Assembly: GCF_002741035.1 (NCBI RefSeq)
Contig: NZ_CP016808.1
Location: 5,442,501-5,506,500, forward strand
Source of the DNA: Paenibacillus sp. BIHB 4019
GTDB lineage: Bacteria > Bacillota > Bacilli > Paenibacillales > Paenibacillaceae
Direction: 5' to 3'
DNA length: 64,000 nt
Positions 10,175-18,932 of this stretch are shown here, piece after piece. The stretch's first letter is position 1; every line of letters starts with the position of its first letter. Under the pieces are notes generated by a model. The model was not told where the DNA came from and ran no database searches. It saw only the letters and a list, made by a program, of their open reading frames with translations. A program made the position numbers and the translations under genes.

Positions 10175-10732
10175 ATGAAACGAAAATTTTCTGACCGTGC
10201 GAACTGGCGTCGCATTTTGCGCAAGAGCTACTCTTGCATCACGCTGGACAATGATGAGTTCCGAGGCTTGGTCACCTTTTACCGCATTCACGAATTGCGT
10301 GAGCCGCTTTGGAAAGAGTACAACGGACGCCGGCTTTGTCTGGCAGATCGAGGTTATTTGTGGATGCAGCATTTTCCTCGTGGCGAGCATTTCGTCGTGA
10401 CGACGATGTTTGATGACAAGGGCCGTGTTGTGCAGTGGTACATTGACATTTGCAAGACACAGGGACTGACGGATCAACAGGTTCCCTGGTTTGATGATCT
10501 GTTTCTTGATGTGGTCGTACTGCCAAGCGGTGAAGTGTTTCTGCTCGATGAGGATGAGCTTGAGGATGCGCTGCGTCAGGGTGATGTAACAGGCAAGGAG
10601 GCTGCTATGGCACGCAAGACAGCCGGCAGGCTGCTGTCTAATATTCGCAATGGGCGTTTCCGTTATTTTACGCTTAGCTTGAAGCATCGCAAAAGCTTGG
10701 TGGAGAAGACAGGAGAGTTAAGCGAGTCATGA
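10175..10732 (+). CDS. DUF402 family protein (possible nucleotide phosphatase)
   Basis: A 185-residue soluble protein of the DUF402 family. Seen motifs are YSCITLDN, a WKEYNGRR-like basic patch, VVQWYIDICK and the acidic FDDLFLDVVVLPSG and LLDEDELEDAL. This acidic cluster resembles the metal site of DUF402 nucleoside di/triphosphatases such as the Staphylococcus NtdP type. The exact substrate cannot be read from sequence. GGAAAGG precedes the ATG, and the stop overlaps the next gene (ATGA), so the two are probably co-translated. Confidence 0.8.
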   Translation: MKRKFSDRANWRRILRKSYSCITLDNDEFRGLVTFYRIHELREPLWKEYNGRRLCLADRGYLWMQHFPRGEHFVVTTMFDDKGRVVQWYIDICKTQGLTDQQVPWFDDLFLDVVVLPSGEVFLLDEDELEDALRQGDVTGKEAAMARKTAGRLLSNIRNGRFRYFTLSLKHRKSLVEKTGELSES

Positions 10733-11382
10733 AGCAAATGCTAAGGACAGGGAGCAGCCGGCGCAAGCGGCGGACGAATAAGCGTCCGGGGCTGCTCCTG
10801 TTTCGTATGTTGGCCTGGTGTATCGTTGCAGGGGTGTTCTGGTGTGGTTATGTATTATGGGTTATTAACAGCTATGAAGCACCTAAAGAGCGCGAGAAAG
10901 CGGATGTCGGTATCGTGCTCGGCGCTGCGCTTTGGGACAATGTGCCAAGTCCGGCGCTCAAAGAGCGTCTGAACTTGGCCTATAAGCTGTATGAGCAAGG
11001 CAAGGTGGACAAGCTCATTATGAGCGGCGGTCTTGATGCAGGGGGCGCTGTTGTGACAGAAGCGGCGGGAATGAAGACGTATCTGGTCAATAAAGGCATT
11101 CCAGAGGACAAGGTGCTGCTGGAGGACAAATCGACGAGCACGTATGAAAATCTGCTGTTCAGCAAAACCATTATGGAGCGCGAAGGTTTTGCGAGCGCTT
11201 TGATTATTACCCATCAATTCCATGCGCCTAGGGCACTGGAAATTGCGCAATTTTTGAACTATGCGTCAGTTGAAGCTGAGGGTACACCATCACAGGTATT
11301 GAAGCCGTGGAACGCTGAAGGACGCGAGGTTTTAGCCTATACAAAATGGAAGCTTGACGCCCTGATGCTCTGGCTGGGCTGA
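10729..11382 (+). CDS. YdcF/SanA-like DUF218 membrane protein
   Basis: A 217-residue protein with a very basic N-terminus (about 20 residues), one membrane helix (about 24-45) and an extracytoplasmic DUF218 domain. The domain shows DVGIVLGAALWD, IMSGGLDAGG, STSTYENLLFS and ALIITHQFHAPRA, the usual conserved blocks of the YdcF/SanA family. Members act in the envelope, for example vancomycin-related SanA or enzymes of envelope carbohydrate metabolism, but the reaction is not established. The start overlaps the DUF402 stop. Confidence 0.85.
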   Translation: MKQMLRTGSSRRKRRTNKRPGLLLFRMLAWCIVAGVFWCGYVLWVINSYEAPKEREKADVGIVLGAALWDNVPSPALKERLNLAYKLYEQGKVDKLIMSGGLDAGGAVVTEAAGMKTYLVNKGIPEDKVLLEDKSTSTYENLLFSKTIMEREGFASALIITHQFHAPRALEIAQFLNYASVEAEGTPSQVLKPWNAEGREVLAYTKWKLDALMLWLG

Positions 11383-11426
11383 TCATATGACAGGTATAGT
11401 TATAAAATCTGTTAATAGGACCGTTT

Positions 11427-11552
11427 ATGCCTGAATACACTTGTAAAGCGGAACAATGCCCAAGCAGCGAGACTGCTGCAAGGGAGCGGTTTCTGCTTGA
11501 ATGCGGCGCTTATGCAAATGCGCTCATTCCTAATGACAAGTGCGAAGGATAG
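11427..11552 (+). CDS. Possible 41-residue Cys-containing small protein
   Basis: An ORF of 41 codons in the gap before spoVK. AGGA lies six bases before the ATG. It encodes four cysteines in a loose C-x5-C ... C ... C arrangement and many charged residues. It ends three bases before the spoVK ATG, so it could be a leader or coupled small protein. I recognise no family, and the coding evidence is only the ORF and its spacing. Confidence 0.3.
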   Translation: MPEYTCKAEQCPSSETAARERFLLECGAYANALIPNDKCEG

Positions 11553-11555
11553 GTG

Positions 11556-12548
11556 ATGCGTCAGATGAGCGGACATGTCAAATCGGGCACAAATAGCGGA
11601 CCCAGGCCTTCAAGGCAAATTAACGTTATTCTCAGAAGCCATGAGACGTATGCAGTCGCAGCTTCTGCGCCCCTCACTGAAAGCGAGTCTTTGTCAGCGG
11701 TAAAGCCTTTGCCTGCGAGCGACCATTTTGCTGAAATTCAGAAAGAACTTGAGCCAATGGTCGGGATGGAAAATGTGAAAACGCTGATTTATGAAATTTA
11801 TGCCCTTCTCTATATAAGCCGCATGAGGTCGGAAGCTGGTCTTTTTGGCGGCTCGCATGTGTATCATATGATTTTCAAAGGCAACCCCGGTACCGGCAAA
11901 ACAACGATTGCGCGCATCGTCGCCAAGCTGTTTCAAAAAATGGGCGTGCTGTCGAAAGGCCATCTGATTGAGGTAGAGCGTGCTGATCTTGTAGGCGAAT
12001 ACATTGGCCATACGGCTCAGAAAACGCGCGATTTAGTACGCAAGGCCATGGGCGGCGTGTTGTTTGTCGATGAGGCTTACAGCCTTGCCAGAGGCGGGGA
12101 AAAGGATTTTGGCAAAGAAGCGATTGATACGCTTGTGAAGTGCATGGAAGACCGGCGCAATGATTTTGTACTGATTCTTGCCGGCTACCCAGCCGAGATC
12201 GAGCATTTTTTACTGACGAATCCCGGTCTGCCTTCGCGGTTCCCGATTCAGATTGACTTTCCTGACTATTCGGTGGACCAATTGATACAAATTTCCGAGC
12301 TGATGTCCAAGGATCGTGATTATCATTTGGCGCAGCAGTCCATATTTAAGTTAAGGCAGCATTTAATGACGGAGAAACAAAATGACATTTTTTCCTTCAG
12401 CAATGCAAGATACGTTAGAAATATTTTGGAAAAGGCGATTCGCCATCAGGCGGTGCGGCTGCTGAATCATTATGCAAGCGGTGTACCGCCAAAGCAAGAG
12501 CTGTTGACCATCAGGCCGGAGGACTTCAAATGGGAGCCGAAAGCTTGA
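11556..12548 (+). CDS. spoVK: Stage V sporulation protein K, AAA+ ATPase
   Basis: A CbbX/SpoVK-type AAA+ ATPase of 330 residues. Walker A is GNPGTGKTT (about residue 109), Walker B is VLFVDEAYSLARGG, and the sensor segment ILAGYP and the arginine-bearing NPGLPSRFP follow. In Bacillus, SpoVK acts in the mother cell in late spore maturation. The position directly before hflX matches Bacillus. ATG 11556 follows GAAGGA by six bases; a GTG at 11553 is an alternative. The N-terminal 55 residues are a low-conservation extension. Its presence supports a spore-forming host. Confidence 0.92.
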   Translation: MRQMSGHVKSGTNSGPRPSRQINVILRSHETYAVAASAPLTESESLSAVKPLPASDHFAEIQKELEPMVGMENVKTLIYEIYALLYISRMRSEAGLFGGSHVYHMIFKGNPGTGKTTIARIVAKLFQKMGVLSKGHLIEVERADLVGEYIGHTAQKTRDLVRKAMGGVLFVDEAYSLARGGEKDFGKEAIDTLVKCMEDRRNDFVLILAGYPAEIEHFLLTNPGLPSRFPIQIDFPDYSVDQLIQISELMSKDRDYHLAQQSIFKLRQHLMTEKQNDIFSFSNARYVRNILEKAIRHQAVRLLNHYASGVPPKQELLTIRPEDFKWEPKA

Positions 12549-12582
12549 TGGAGCCACAATGAACGATTGAGAGGGTAAACAT

Positions 12583-13875
12583 ATGCGAGAAAAGACGCAC
12601 GATACACAGACTGACATCCAGGACCGGGCTATATTGGTCACTTTGGTTACACAACAAATTAAACGCGGTTCCAGTGACCCGGAGCATTCACTTCAGGAAC
12701 TGGTGAAGCTTGCTGAAACAGCAGGCGTTGAAGTGCTTACAACATTAACGCAAAACCGTGAAAAGCCTGATACAAAATGGTTTATCGGCAAAGGCAAGGC
12801 GGAGGAGCTTCGTCTGGTAGCCGATGAAATGGGTGCGACGACTGCTATTTTCGATCAAGAGCTTTCCGGGGCGCAGGTGCGCAATCTCGAAGAGATGCTG
12901 GATGTGAAAATTGTAGACCGGACGCAGCTTATTTTAGATATTTTCGCCCAGCGTGCGGGAACGCGCGAAGGGAATATCCAAGTTGAGCTGGCACAGCTCA
13001 GTTATTTGCTGCCGCGCCTGTCAGGACACGGCAAAAACTTGTCGCGTCTTGGCGGCGGCATCGGTACGCGCGGTCCCGGCGAGTCCAAGCTGGAGACAGA
13101 TCGGCGCCATATTCGGGGGCGTATCTCTGATCTTAAAGCCCAGTTGGACGAAGTTGTTCGCCATCGGCATTTGTACCGCGAGCGCAGAAAAAAATCCGGC
13201 ATCATTCAAGTGGCGCTAGTCGGCTATACGAATGCGGGTAAGTCGACGCTGCTGCGTCAGTTGACGGATGCCGACGTATATGTGCAGAATCAGCTGTTCG
13301 CCACACTAGATCCAACTTCACGCACGCTGGAGCTGCCTAACGGCCGCGAAGTGATTTTAACCGACACGGTTGGCTTTATTCAAAATCTGCCCCATGATCT
13401 CGTTGCCGCTTTCCGCGCGACGCTTGAGGAAGTGAACGAGGCGGATTTAGTGCTGCATGTGGTAGACAGCAGTTCGCCGATGCGCGATGAGCAAATGGCG
13501 GTTGTAGACCGCATTCTGAACGATCTTGGGGCTGCGGGCAAACCGACGCTGACGATTTATAATAAAATCGATCTTTGTTCGCCTGAGGAAGCCTACACGC
13601 TTCGTTCTGGTGGAGATTCTCTAATTATTAATGCGTACAAGGAAGCCGACTTGAAGCTGCTTTGCGATACGATTCAGGAAAAGCTGATGGGGGATACCAT
13701 TGTTTTTGCGCTGCCAGCTTCCAGAGGCGATTTAATCGCGCTTGCTTATCGTACGGGGGAAGTAATTGAGCAAGAAGTGGATGGCGAAGAGGGGGAACTG
13801 CTTCGGCTGACGATTCAACTAAGCAAGCAGGATTATGAAGTGAATGGGCATCGCCTGCATCCTTATATCGTATAA
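12583..13875 (+). CDS. hflX: Ribosome-associated GTPase HflX
   Basis: HflX binds the 50S subunit and can split stalled ribosomes. The 430-residue protein has the HflX N-terminal domain (FIGKGKAEEL, VDRTQLILDIF, GTREGNIQVELAQL, GPGESKLETDRR) and an Obg-HflX GTP-binding domain with GYTNAGKST (about residue 214), DTVGFI and NKID. GAGAGGG precedes the ATG by eight bases. A perfect 11-bp palindrome (13857-13881, GCATCCTTATA/TATAAGGATGC) spans the stop codon but has no T-run, so it may protect the mRNA end instead of terminating. Confidence 0.96.
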   Translation: MREKTHDTQTDIQDRAILVTLVTQQIKRGSSDPEHSLQELVKLAETAGVEVLTTLTQNREKPDTKWFIGKGKAEELRLVADEMGATTAIFDQELSGAQVRNLEEMLDVKIVDRTQLILDIFAQRAGTREGNIQVELAQLSYLLPRLSGHGKNLSRLGGGIGTRGPGESKLETDRRHIRGRISDLKAQLDEVVRHRHLYRERRKKSGIIQVALVGYTNAGKSTLLRQLTDADVYVQNQLFATLDPTSRTLELPNGREVILTDTVGFIQNLPHDLVAAFRATLEEVNEADLVLHVVDSSSPMRDEQMAVVDRILNDLGAAGKPTLTIYNKIDLCSPEEAYTLRSGGDSLIINAYKEADLKLLCDTIQEKLMGDTIVFALPASRGDLIALAYRTGEVIEQEVDGEEGELLRLTIQLSKQDYEVNGHRLHPYIV

Positions 13876-13920
13876 GGATGCCTCGGAGCCGATCGACAAA
13901 AGGGAGAGACTACAGCAGCA

Positions 13921-15240
13921 ATGAACGGAAATAGCGGATTTGAAAATGGACATAGCGGCAAGGAAGAAGACTTGGTATGGAAACGGCTTGAGGAGCTTGC
14001 TGAGGAAGCTGAGGAGCTTGCAGGCGATCGAATGAAGGCGGTTGACCGCATTGCAGAACGCAATCAGTGGAAGGTCATTCAGGCTTTTCAGAAGCATCGG
14101 GTCAGCGACTATCATTTTAGCGGCTCCACTGGCTATGGCTATAATGATCGTGGGCGTGAAGTGCTTGATTTGGTATATGCAGATATTTTCGGTGCGGAGG
14201 CGGCGCTCGTTCGCCCGCATTTTGTATCTGGGACACATACGATTAGCTGTGCCTTATTTGGGGTATTAAGACCAGGAGACGAGCTTTTATACGTTACAGG
14301 CAAGCCTTATGATACGCTGCATAAAGTCATTGGCAAGCCGGGCGATGGAAAAGGCTCCTTGCAGGATTTTGGCATCCAATACAATGAGGTGGCGCTGCTG
14401 GATGACGGCGGCCTTGACTGGGCAGGAATTGAAGCAGCCATTACAGCACAAACTAAAGTAATTGGCATCCAGCGCTCTCGCGGCTACAGCTGGCGTGCTT
14501 CTTTTACTGTGCAGCAAATTGGTGAAATAACGAGCCGTGTCAAGCAGATCAAGCCTGATGTGCTGGTGTTCGTGGACAATTGCTATGGTGAATTTACCGA
14601 GCTATTGGAGCCGACCCAGGTTGGCGTTGATATAATGGCAGGTTCATTGATCAAAAATCCTGGAGGCGGCCTTGCCTCGACCGGCGGTTATATTGCTGGA
14701 ACAGCGGCGGCGGTTGAAGCGGCAGCTTATCGCTTGACCGCTCCAGGCATTGGTGGCGAAGTAGGCGCTATGCTTGGGACGCTGCGCTCGATTTACCAAG
14801 GGCTGTTTCTGGCCCCTCATTTAGTGGGACAAGCGGTTAAAGGCAGCGTGCTCGCTTCTGCATTATTCACGCAGCTTGGATTTGATACGCAGCCTCACTG
14901 GGATACGCCGCGTACGGATTTAATTCAAGCAGTCAAATTTGGCAGCGCAGAGCATCTGATTGCTTTTGTCCAGGGCATTCAGCAGGCAGCGGCAGTTGAC
15001 TCCCATGTTACACCAGAGCCTTGGGACATGCCTGGTTATGAACATCCTGTCATAATGGCGGCAGGAACGTTTATTCAAGGCGGCAGCCTCGAGTTATCTG
15101 CAGATGCGCCTATTCGCGAGCCTTACATCGCTTACATGCAGGGAGGGCTTACGTTTGCCCACGCGAAATTCGGTATTTTGACGGCATTGAAGCGTCTCGT
15201 TGAAAATGGATTAATTGTAATTAAACCTCACACAACTTGA
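13921..15240 (+). CDS. PLP-dependent enzyme of the aluminium-resistance / methionine gamma-lyase-like family (YnbB-like)
   Basis: A 439-residue fold-type I PLP protein. The lysine in GSLIKNPGGGLASTGGY (about residue 245) is the likely Schiff-base lysine. FVDNCYGEF supplies the cofactor-binding Asp, and FVSGTHTIS lies in the phosphate-binding region. The family is annotated from an aluminium-resistance phenotype and from resemblance to methionine gamma-lyase; the true substrate is unclear. It lies between hflX and glnR exactly as ynbB does in Bacillus subtilis. The acidic, coiled-coil-like N-terminus (residues 15-40) is typical of the family. Confidence 0.88.
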   Translation: MNGNSGFENGHSGKEEDLVWKRLEELAEEAEELAGDRMKAVDRIAERNQWKVIQAFQKHRVSDYHFSGSTGYGYNDRGREVLDLVYADIFGAEAALVRPHFVSGTHTISCALFGVLRPGDELLYVTGKPYDTLHKVIGKPGDGKGSLQDFGIQYNEVALLDDGGLDWAGIEAAITAQTKVIGIQRSRGYSWRASFTVQQIGEITSRVKQIKPDVLVFVDNCYGEFTELLEPTQVGVDIMAGSLIKNPGGGLASTGGYIAGTAAAVEAAAYRLTAPGIGGEVGAMLGTLRSIYQGLFLAPHLVGQAVKGSVLASALFTQLGFDTQPHWDTPRTDLIQAVKFGSAEHLIAFVQGIQQAAAVDSHVTPEPWDMPGYEHPVIMAAGTFIQGGSLELSADAPIREPYIAYMQGGLTFAHAKFGILTALKRLVENGLIVIKPHTT

Positions 15241-15265
15241 CACTTCCTTGGTAGGACGTTAAAAT
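15237..15265 (+). promoter_or_regulatory. Sigma-A type promoter for glnRA
   Basis: TTGACA (15237-15242), a 17-base spacer and TAAAAT (15260-15265), 34 bases before glnR. The -35 overlaps the stop of the preceding gene. I did not find a clear GlnR operator of the TGTNA-N7-TNACA type around it. Confidence 0.7.
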
Positions 15266-15299
15266 AGATGTAAATGAGCGACTGGAAGGTTGATGTGAT

Positions 15300-15710
15300 A
15301 TGGCTGACGAGATACGTAGAAATATGGCCTTATTTCCAATAGGCATTGTAATGAAGCTAACTGATTTAACCGCCCGCCAAATCCGCTATTACGAGCAGCA
15401 TGAGCTGATCGTACCAGCGAGAACGGCTGGTAACCAACGGCTTTTTTCCTTTAACGATGTGGAACGGCTGTTGGAAATTAAATCGTTGATTGAGAAGGGT
15501 GTCAATATTGCCGGAATTAAGCAGGTTATGAATCCGGTTTCCAAAGAATCCGATGATGCGACTATCGTTAGCGAGCAGTCGGAGGTTACGCGCAAAGAAC
15601 TGTCTGATGCCCAGCTTCACCGCATGCTCAAGCAGCAGCTATTGGAGAAACGGCCTGGTCAGGCCTCGCTTATACAGGGTCAGCTGTCGCGTTTCTTGCA
15701 CAAGCGCTAG
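15300..15710 (+). CDS. glnR: Nitrogen-control repressor GlnR (MerR family)
   Basis: GlnR represses glnRA and other nitrogen genes when glutamine is plentiful, using feedback-inhibited glutamine synthetase as its sensor. The 136-residue protein has the MerR-type winged helix (ARQIRYYEQHELIVPARTAG, then RLFSFNDVERLLEIK) and a C-terminal tail ending in basic residues, where GlnR contacts glutamine synthetase. GGAAGG precedes the ATG. glnA follows after 48 bases in the same operon. Confidence 0.95.
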   Translation: MADEIRRNMALFPIGIVMKLTDLTARQIRYYEQHELIVPARTAGNQRLFSFNDVERLLEIKSLIEKGVNIAGIKQVMNPVSKESDDATIVSEQSEVTRKELSDAQLHRMLKQQLLEKRPGQASLIQGQLSRFLHKR

Positions 15711-15758
15711 GGTGCAATCGTACAATTATAATCAAGCAAACAAGGGAGATGACTTTTA

Positions 15759-17087
15759 GTGAGCTATACTAAAGAGGATATCAAGAGAATTGCTGAGGAA
15801 CAGAACGTAAGATTCATTCGCCTTCAATTTACAGATTTGCTAGGAACGATTAAAAACGTTGAGATTCCAATGAGCCAATTGGATAAAGCGCTTGATAATA
15901 AAATGATGTTTGACGGTTCTTCCATCGAAGGTTATGTGCGTATTGAAGAATCTGACATGTACCTTTACCCAGATTTAGATACATGGGTCGTATTCCCGTG
16001 GGTTGCACAAGATCGTGTAGCTCGTCTAATCTGTGATATTTATATGCCTGACGGCACACCGTTCGCAGGGGACCCGCGCGGTATTCTGAAACGTGCGCTG
16101 AAGGAAGCGGAAGAAATGGGTTATACGGCGATGAACGTCGGTCCTGAACCGGAATTTTTCCTTTTCAAAACCGATGAGCGTGGCGAGCCTACAATGGAAC
16201 TGAATGACCAAGGCGGTTACTTTGACCTTGCACCTATGGACTTGGGCGAAAACTGTCGCCGCGAAATCGTGTTGACGCTGGAGGAGATGGGCTTTGAAAT
16301 CGAAGCATCTCACCATGAGGTTGCTCCTGGACAGCATGAAATTGACTTTAAATACGCAGACGCGATTAAAGCGGCTGACCAAATTCAAACATTCAAGCTC
16401 GTTGTTAAAACGATCGCTAGAGAGCATGGCCTGCACGCTACATTTATGCCTAAGCCATTGTTCGGCGTTAACGGATCGGGTATGCACTGCCACCAATCGT
16501 TGTTCCAAGGCAGCACTAACGTATTTTATGACGAGAGCGACAAGCTGGGCCTTAGTGCAACCGCTCGTTATTATATGGCAGGTATTTTGGAGCATGCACG
16601 CGCAATGGCTGCGATCACGAACCCAACAATCAACTCGTACAAGCGTCTTGTGCCAGGTTATGAAGCACCTTGCTATGTGGCATGGTCCGCAAGCAACCGC
16701 TCGCCAATGATTCGTATTCCAGCATCAAGAGGACTGAGCACGCGCGTTGAAGTGCGTAACCCAGACCCTGCTGCTAATCCATATTTGGCACTTGCTGTTA
16801 TGCTGAAAGCAGGCCTTGATGGAATCAAGAACAAAACGGCGCTGCCAGCTCCAACAGACCGCAACATCTACATTATGACTGAAGAAGAGCGCATCGAATC
16901 CGGCGTGCCTAGCTTGCCAGTTGATCTTAAAGAAGCTTTGGACGAGCTGCTCCGCAGCGATGTCATCTGCAGCGCGCTCGGCGAGCACGCTCTGGCTCAC
17001 TTCTATGAGCTGAAAGAAATTGAGTGGGATATGTACAAAACGCAAGTCCACCAGTGGGAAAGAGATCAATATTTGACTTTGTTCTAG
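15759..17087 (+). CDS. glnA: Type I glutamine synthetase
   Basis: GlnA makes glutamine from glutamate, ammonium and ATP. The 442-residue length and sequence fit the GSI-alpha subgroup of Firmicutes, which is controlled by feedback inhibition and GlnR, not adenylylation. Signatures are [11 protein letters not shown] (N-terminal), [37 protein letters not shown] and [16 protein letters not shown]. The GTG start has AAGGGAG upstream. A strong terminator follows, and the conserved core ends here; the accessory island begins. Confidence 0.97.
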   Translation: MSYTKEDIKRIAEEQNVRFIRLQFTDLLGTIKNVEIPMSQLDKALDNKMMFDGSSIEGYVRIEESDMYLYPDLDTWVVFPWVAQDRVARLICDIYMPDGTPFAGDPRGILKRALKEAEEMGYTAMNVGPEPEFFLFKTDERGEPTMELNDQGGYFDLAPMDLGENCRREIVLTLEEMGFEIEASHHEVAPGQHEIDFKYADAIKAADQIQTFKLVVKTIAREHGLHATFMPKPLFGVNGSGMHCHQSLFQGSTNVFYDESDKLGLSATARYYMAGILEHARAMAAITNPTINSYKRLVPGYEAPCYVAWSASNRSPMIRIPASRGLSTRVEVRNPDPAANPYLALAVMLKAGLDGIKNKTALPAPTDRNIYIMTEEERIESGVPSLPVDLKEALDELLRSDVICSALGEHALAHFYELKEIEWDMYKTQVHQWERDQYLTLF

Positions 17088-17096
17088 AAGGTGAAT

Positions 17097-17127
17097 CCCT
17101 TAGCGCTGTAAGCGCTGAGGGTTTTTT
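17097..17127 (+). terminator. Rho-independent terminator of glnRA
   Basis: CCCTTAGCGCT (17097-17107) pairs with AGCGCTGAGGG (17111-17121) followed by TTTTTT. Confidence 0.88.
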
Positions 17128-17369
17128 CTTTTTGTGGGCTTTTTATATAATTCTAGTTGTCGAATCGGTCTCCCACAAAATGCCCACAAAAATCAAATAA
17201 AATCTTGCTTGGGGCGGTGACAGGATCTCGTTTAAGGATTACCCACACTTTGAAATGGTGTTCGCCCTGACGACGGCACAGTATCGAGCTGGACAGAGAC
17301 CGGCAACGGGTTTAGCGATACTAATTTCTCTTGCTCAAGCAAGATTACTTAGTTTATTTTTACATGAAA
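17128..17369. other. Non-coding start of the accessory island
   Basis: No convincing gene. TTTGTGGGC (about 17131-17139) is repeated in inverted form as GCCCACAAAA (about 17182-17191), next to a CCCACAAAATGCCCACAAAA tandem. Such GTGGG-rich repeats are common near integrase attachment sites in Firmicutes, but no integrase is present, so an attachment remnant is only a guess. Confidence 0.3.
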
Positions 17370-17525
17370 CTATCCTTCAAAAGTTTCTCTTTCTTTTTTT
17401 CGCTCTTTTTCAAGCTTAAGTAATTCTTCTTTTAGCTTCACAGTATCCATTACTTCATAAAGGCCTCCTTTAAGAACGATTAAAATGTTGGATAAGTTTA
17501 AAATTGCAAAAACAGATAAAATCAT
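17370..17525 (-). CDS. Small membrane protein with charged coiled-coil tail
   Basis: A 51-residue ORF whose ATG overlaps the stop of the nuclease remnant (ATGA), which suggests translational coupling. The first 22 residues are a hydrophobic helix ([18 protein letters not shown]). GGAGG lies within the ORF ahead of a second in-frame Met, so a shorter product from about 17450 is possible. The rest is a Lys/Glu-rich helix ([18 protein letters not shown]). I recognise no family; single-helix proteins with charged tails can be holin-like or regulatory, but nothing shows this here. Confidence 0.45.
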   Translation of the reverse strand: MILSVFAILNLSNILIVLKGGLYEVMDTVKLKEELLKLEKERKKERETFEG

Positions 17526-18021
17526 TCGCAAGCGACGCGATCCCCATCACGGTCTAGTTTAGCACTATAACCGGGTTCCCCTCTATAAATAGGATCAGCT
17601 CCACGATTGTCGGAGGGAGTAACTATATCAGCTCCATCTCCGCCTTTTTTGCACATGGCCATCGGCCATTCGTCGCGATCATATCCCTTTTTTTTTGCTG
17701 CCACATCTTTTAATGATGCATTACGGTTTACATCAGCTCCGCAACGGTCAATCGTATAAATTGACGGCTTACCTTTACTTATAGCATCAACGATATGATT
17801 AGCGGTTTCAGCATATTTAGATGACGGGAAAGTAATCTAAATATGCTGAAACCGGCATCTGACGTTGGAGACGGAGAAAGAGTAGGGCTCGCGGTAGACG
17901 CATTCTCTGCAACAACAACAACGGCGCTTGAAGCTGTTGCTGCTGGCTTGTCTACTGTTGTAGTGGCTCAACCCGAAAGCAGCAGGGTAAGTGATAGCAG
18001 AGCTGAAATAAAACCTTTCAT
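17522..18021 (-). pseudogene. Decayed NucA/NucB-type DNase lipoprotein with Excalibur-like end
   Basis: Reading leftward, an ATG at 18021 (GAGGTG upstream) begins a signal peptide whose lipobox reads LLSG followed by TGA where a Cys codon is expected. The frame continues as a Ser/Thr/Pro-rich linker, then a one-base frameshift near 17837 leads into a clear NucA/NucB nuclease domain: [45 protein letters not shown] and PSDNRGA. The end ([11 protein letters not shown]) is Excalibur-like and calcium-binding. NucB-type enzymes are secreted DNases acting at RDE-containing sites. The two lesions would block lipidation and the catalytic domain; only a GTG-initiated 60-residue piece could be made. Sequencing error would be the alternative. 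Confidence 0.72.
17803..17854. repeat. Perfect 18-bp inverted repeat with 16-base loop
   Basis: CGGTTTCAGCATATTTAG (17803-17820) and its exact complement (17837-17854) flank a 16-base loop inside the nuclease remnant. The right arm lies at the frameshift, so the repeat may have caused the lesion by template switching. Confidence 0.9.
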
Positions 18022-18692
18022 TATTGCACCTCGTTTGCATCGGATGCAATTAACCATATGCCTGCTCCAGTATCAGTACGGAACGTATACTTAATATTGT
18101 TACGTATCGCGGATACTTTTAGGTTACTAATATCAGAGTCAGGGTCATTTAACCCAAATTCAACTAAAACTGATTCCCTATCTTCTACATCAAGCGTGGG
18201 GTTTGTTGCTATTATTAAAACACCCATTGCCAGTACGAAATTCGATATCGTTTCTGTTGTGCCGTCAGGATTTACAATTAATAAGATTTCTCTGATACTA
18301 GAGTCTTTTTTGTTAATAGACGCATTCATGATAAGTGAATTAGAAAACTCATATTTGAAGCTGTCTAGAACGAGACCTTCTTCAATTTTCAATGAACTGA
18401 TATTAAAGTAGTCACCAAACTCCTTAGATGCTTTATTGAAAGCGGTCTGGAACTCCGTAGCATTTATGCCGAGTGTACTAGGAATTTCAGCATCCTGCTT
18501 AGCAGTAGGTTCAGGGGAAGCCGCCTCAGTTGTCACGGCTTCTGCAGACGCAGTAGCTTCAGGCGCCTTTGTAACGGCTGGAGAACTGACAGGTGACGCG
18601 CTCTCTTTTGCTGTCGTTGTTTTTTCATTAGTAGCCCCACAACCTGTTAATACAATCATTGCTGCAATTATAGATATAAATATTCTCTTCAT
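18021..18692 (-). CDS. Lipoprotein of unknown function
   Basis: A 223-residue protein with a lipoprotein signal peptide (lipobox VLTGC, Cys about 18), a Thr/Ala/Pro/Ser linker (about 20-70) and a compact C-terminal domain of mixed alpha/beta character. GGGAG precedes the ATG. Its TAA overlaps the ATG of the nuclease remnant by one base, so the pair formed an operon of two surface lipoproteins with similar linkers. I do not recognise the C-terminal domain. Confidence 0.75.
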   Translation of the reverse strand: MKRIFISIIAAMIVLTGCGATNEKTTTAKESASPVSSPAVTKAPEATASAEAVTTEAASPEPTAKQDAEIPSTLGINATEFQTAFNKASKEFGDYFNISSLKIEEGLVLDSFKYEFSNSLIMNASINKKDSSIREILLIVNPDGTTETISNFVLAMGVLIIATNPTLDVEDRESVLVEFGLNDPDSDISNLKVSAIRNNIKYTFRTDTGAGIWLIASDANEVQ

Positions 18693-18809
18693 TCCCAGTC
18701 TCTCCCTTGTAGTAGTTTCGACATAAATATACTACAAAAGTCGCATTTTGGCGATATGTGGAAGAAAAGTATAATCTCTTTGAAGAAAACTATAAGTTGA
18801 AACAAAAAA

Positions 18810-18835
18810 GCCATGCCAAATAGCGTCGGCAAGGC
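18810..18835 (-). terminator. Terminator for the unknown 138-residue gene
   Basis: Read on the minus strand, GCCTTGCC and GGCATGGC pair (one mismatch) and are followed by TTTTTT (bases 18809-18804). Confidence 0.6.
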
Positions 18836-18932
18836 TCATTTGTTATATCTACTGTAGAAAGATTATTTGTTAACTGTACTTGGATTAGATACCCGTATAA
18901 TGGGTGAATTTTTTTGATTTTTCTTGCCAGAG

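Noticed and set aside
15241..15300. GlnR operator in the glnRA promoter
   Set aside because: Expected from the family, but no TGTNA-N7-TNACA match was found near the promoter; I cannot support it.
17128..17200. Integrase attachment site
   Set aside because: GTGGG/CCCAC repeats are suggestive, but there is no integrase, no matching second site and no tRNA gene.
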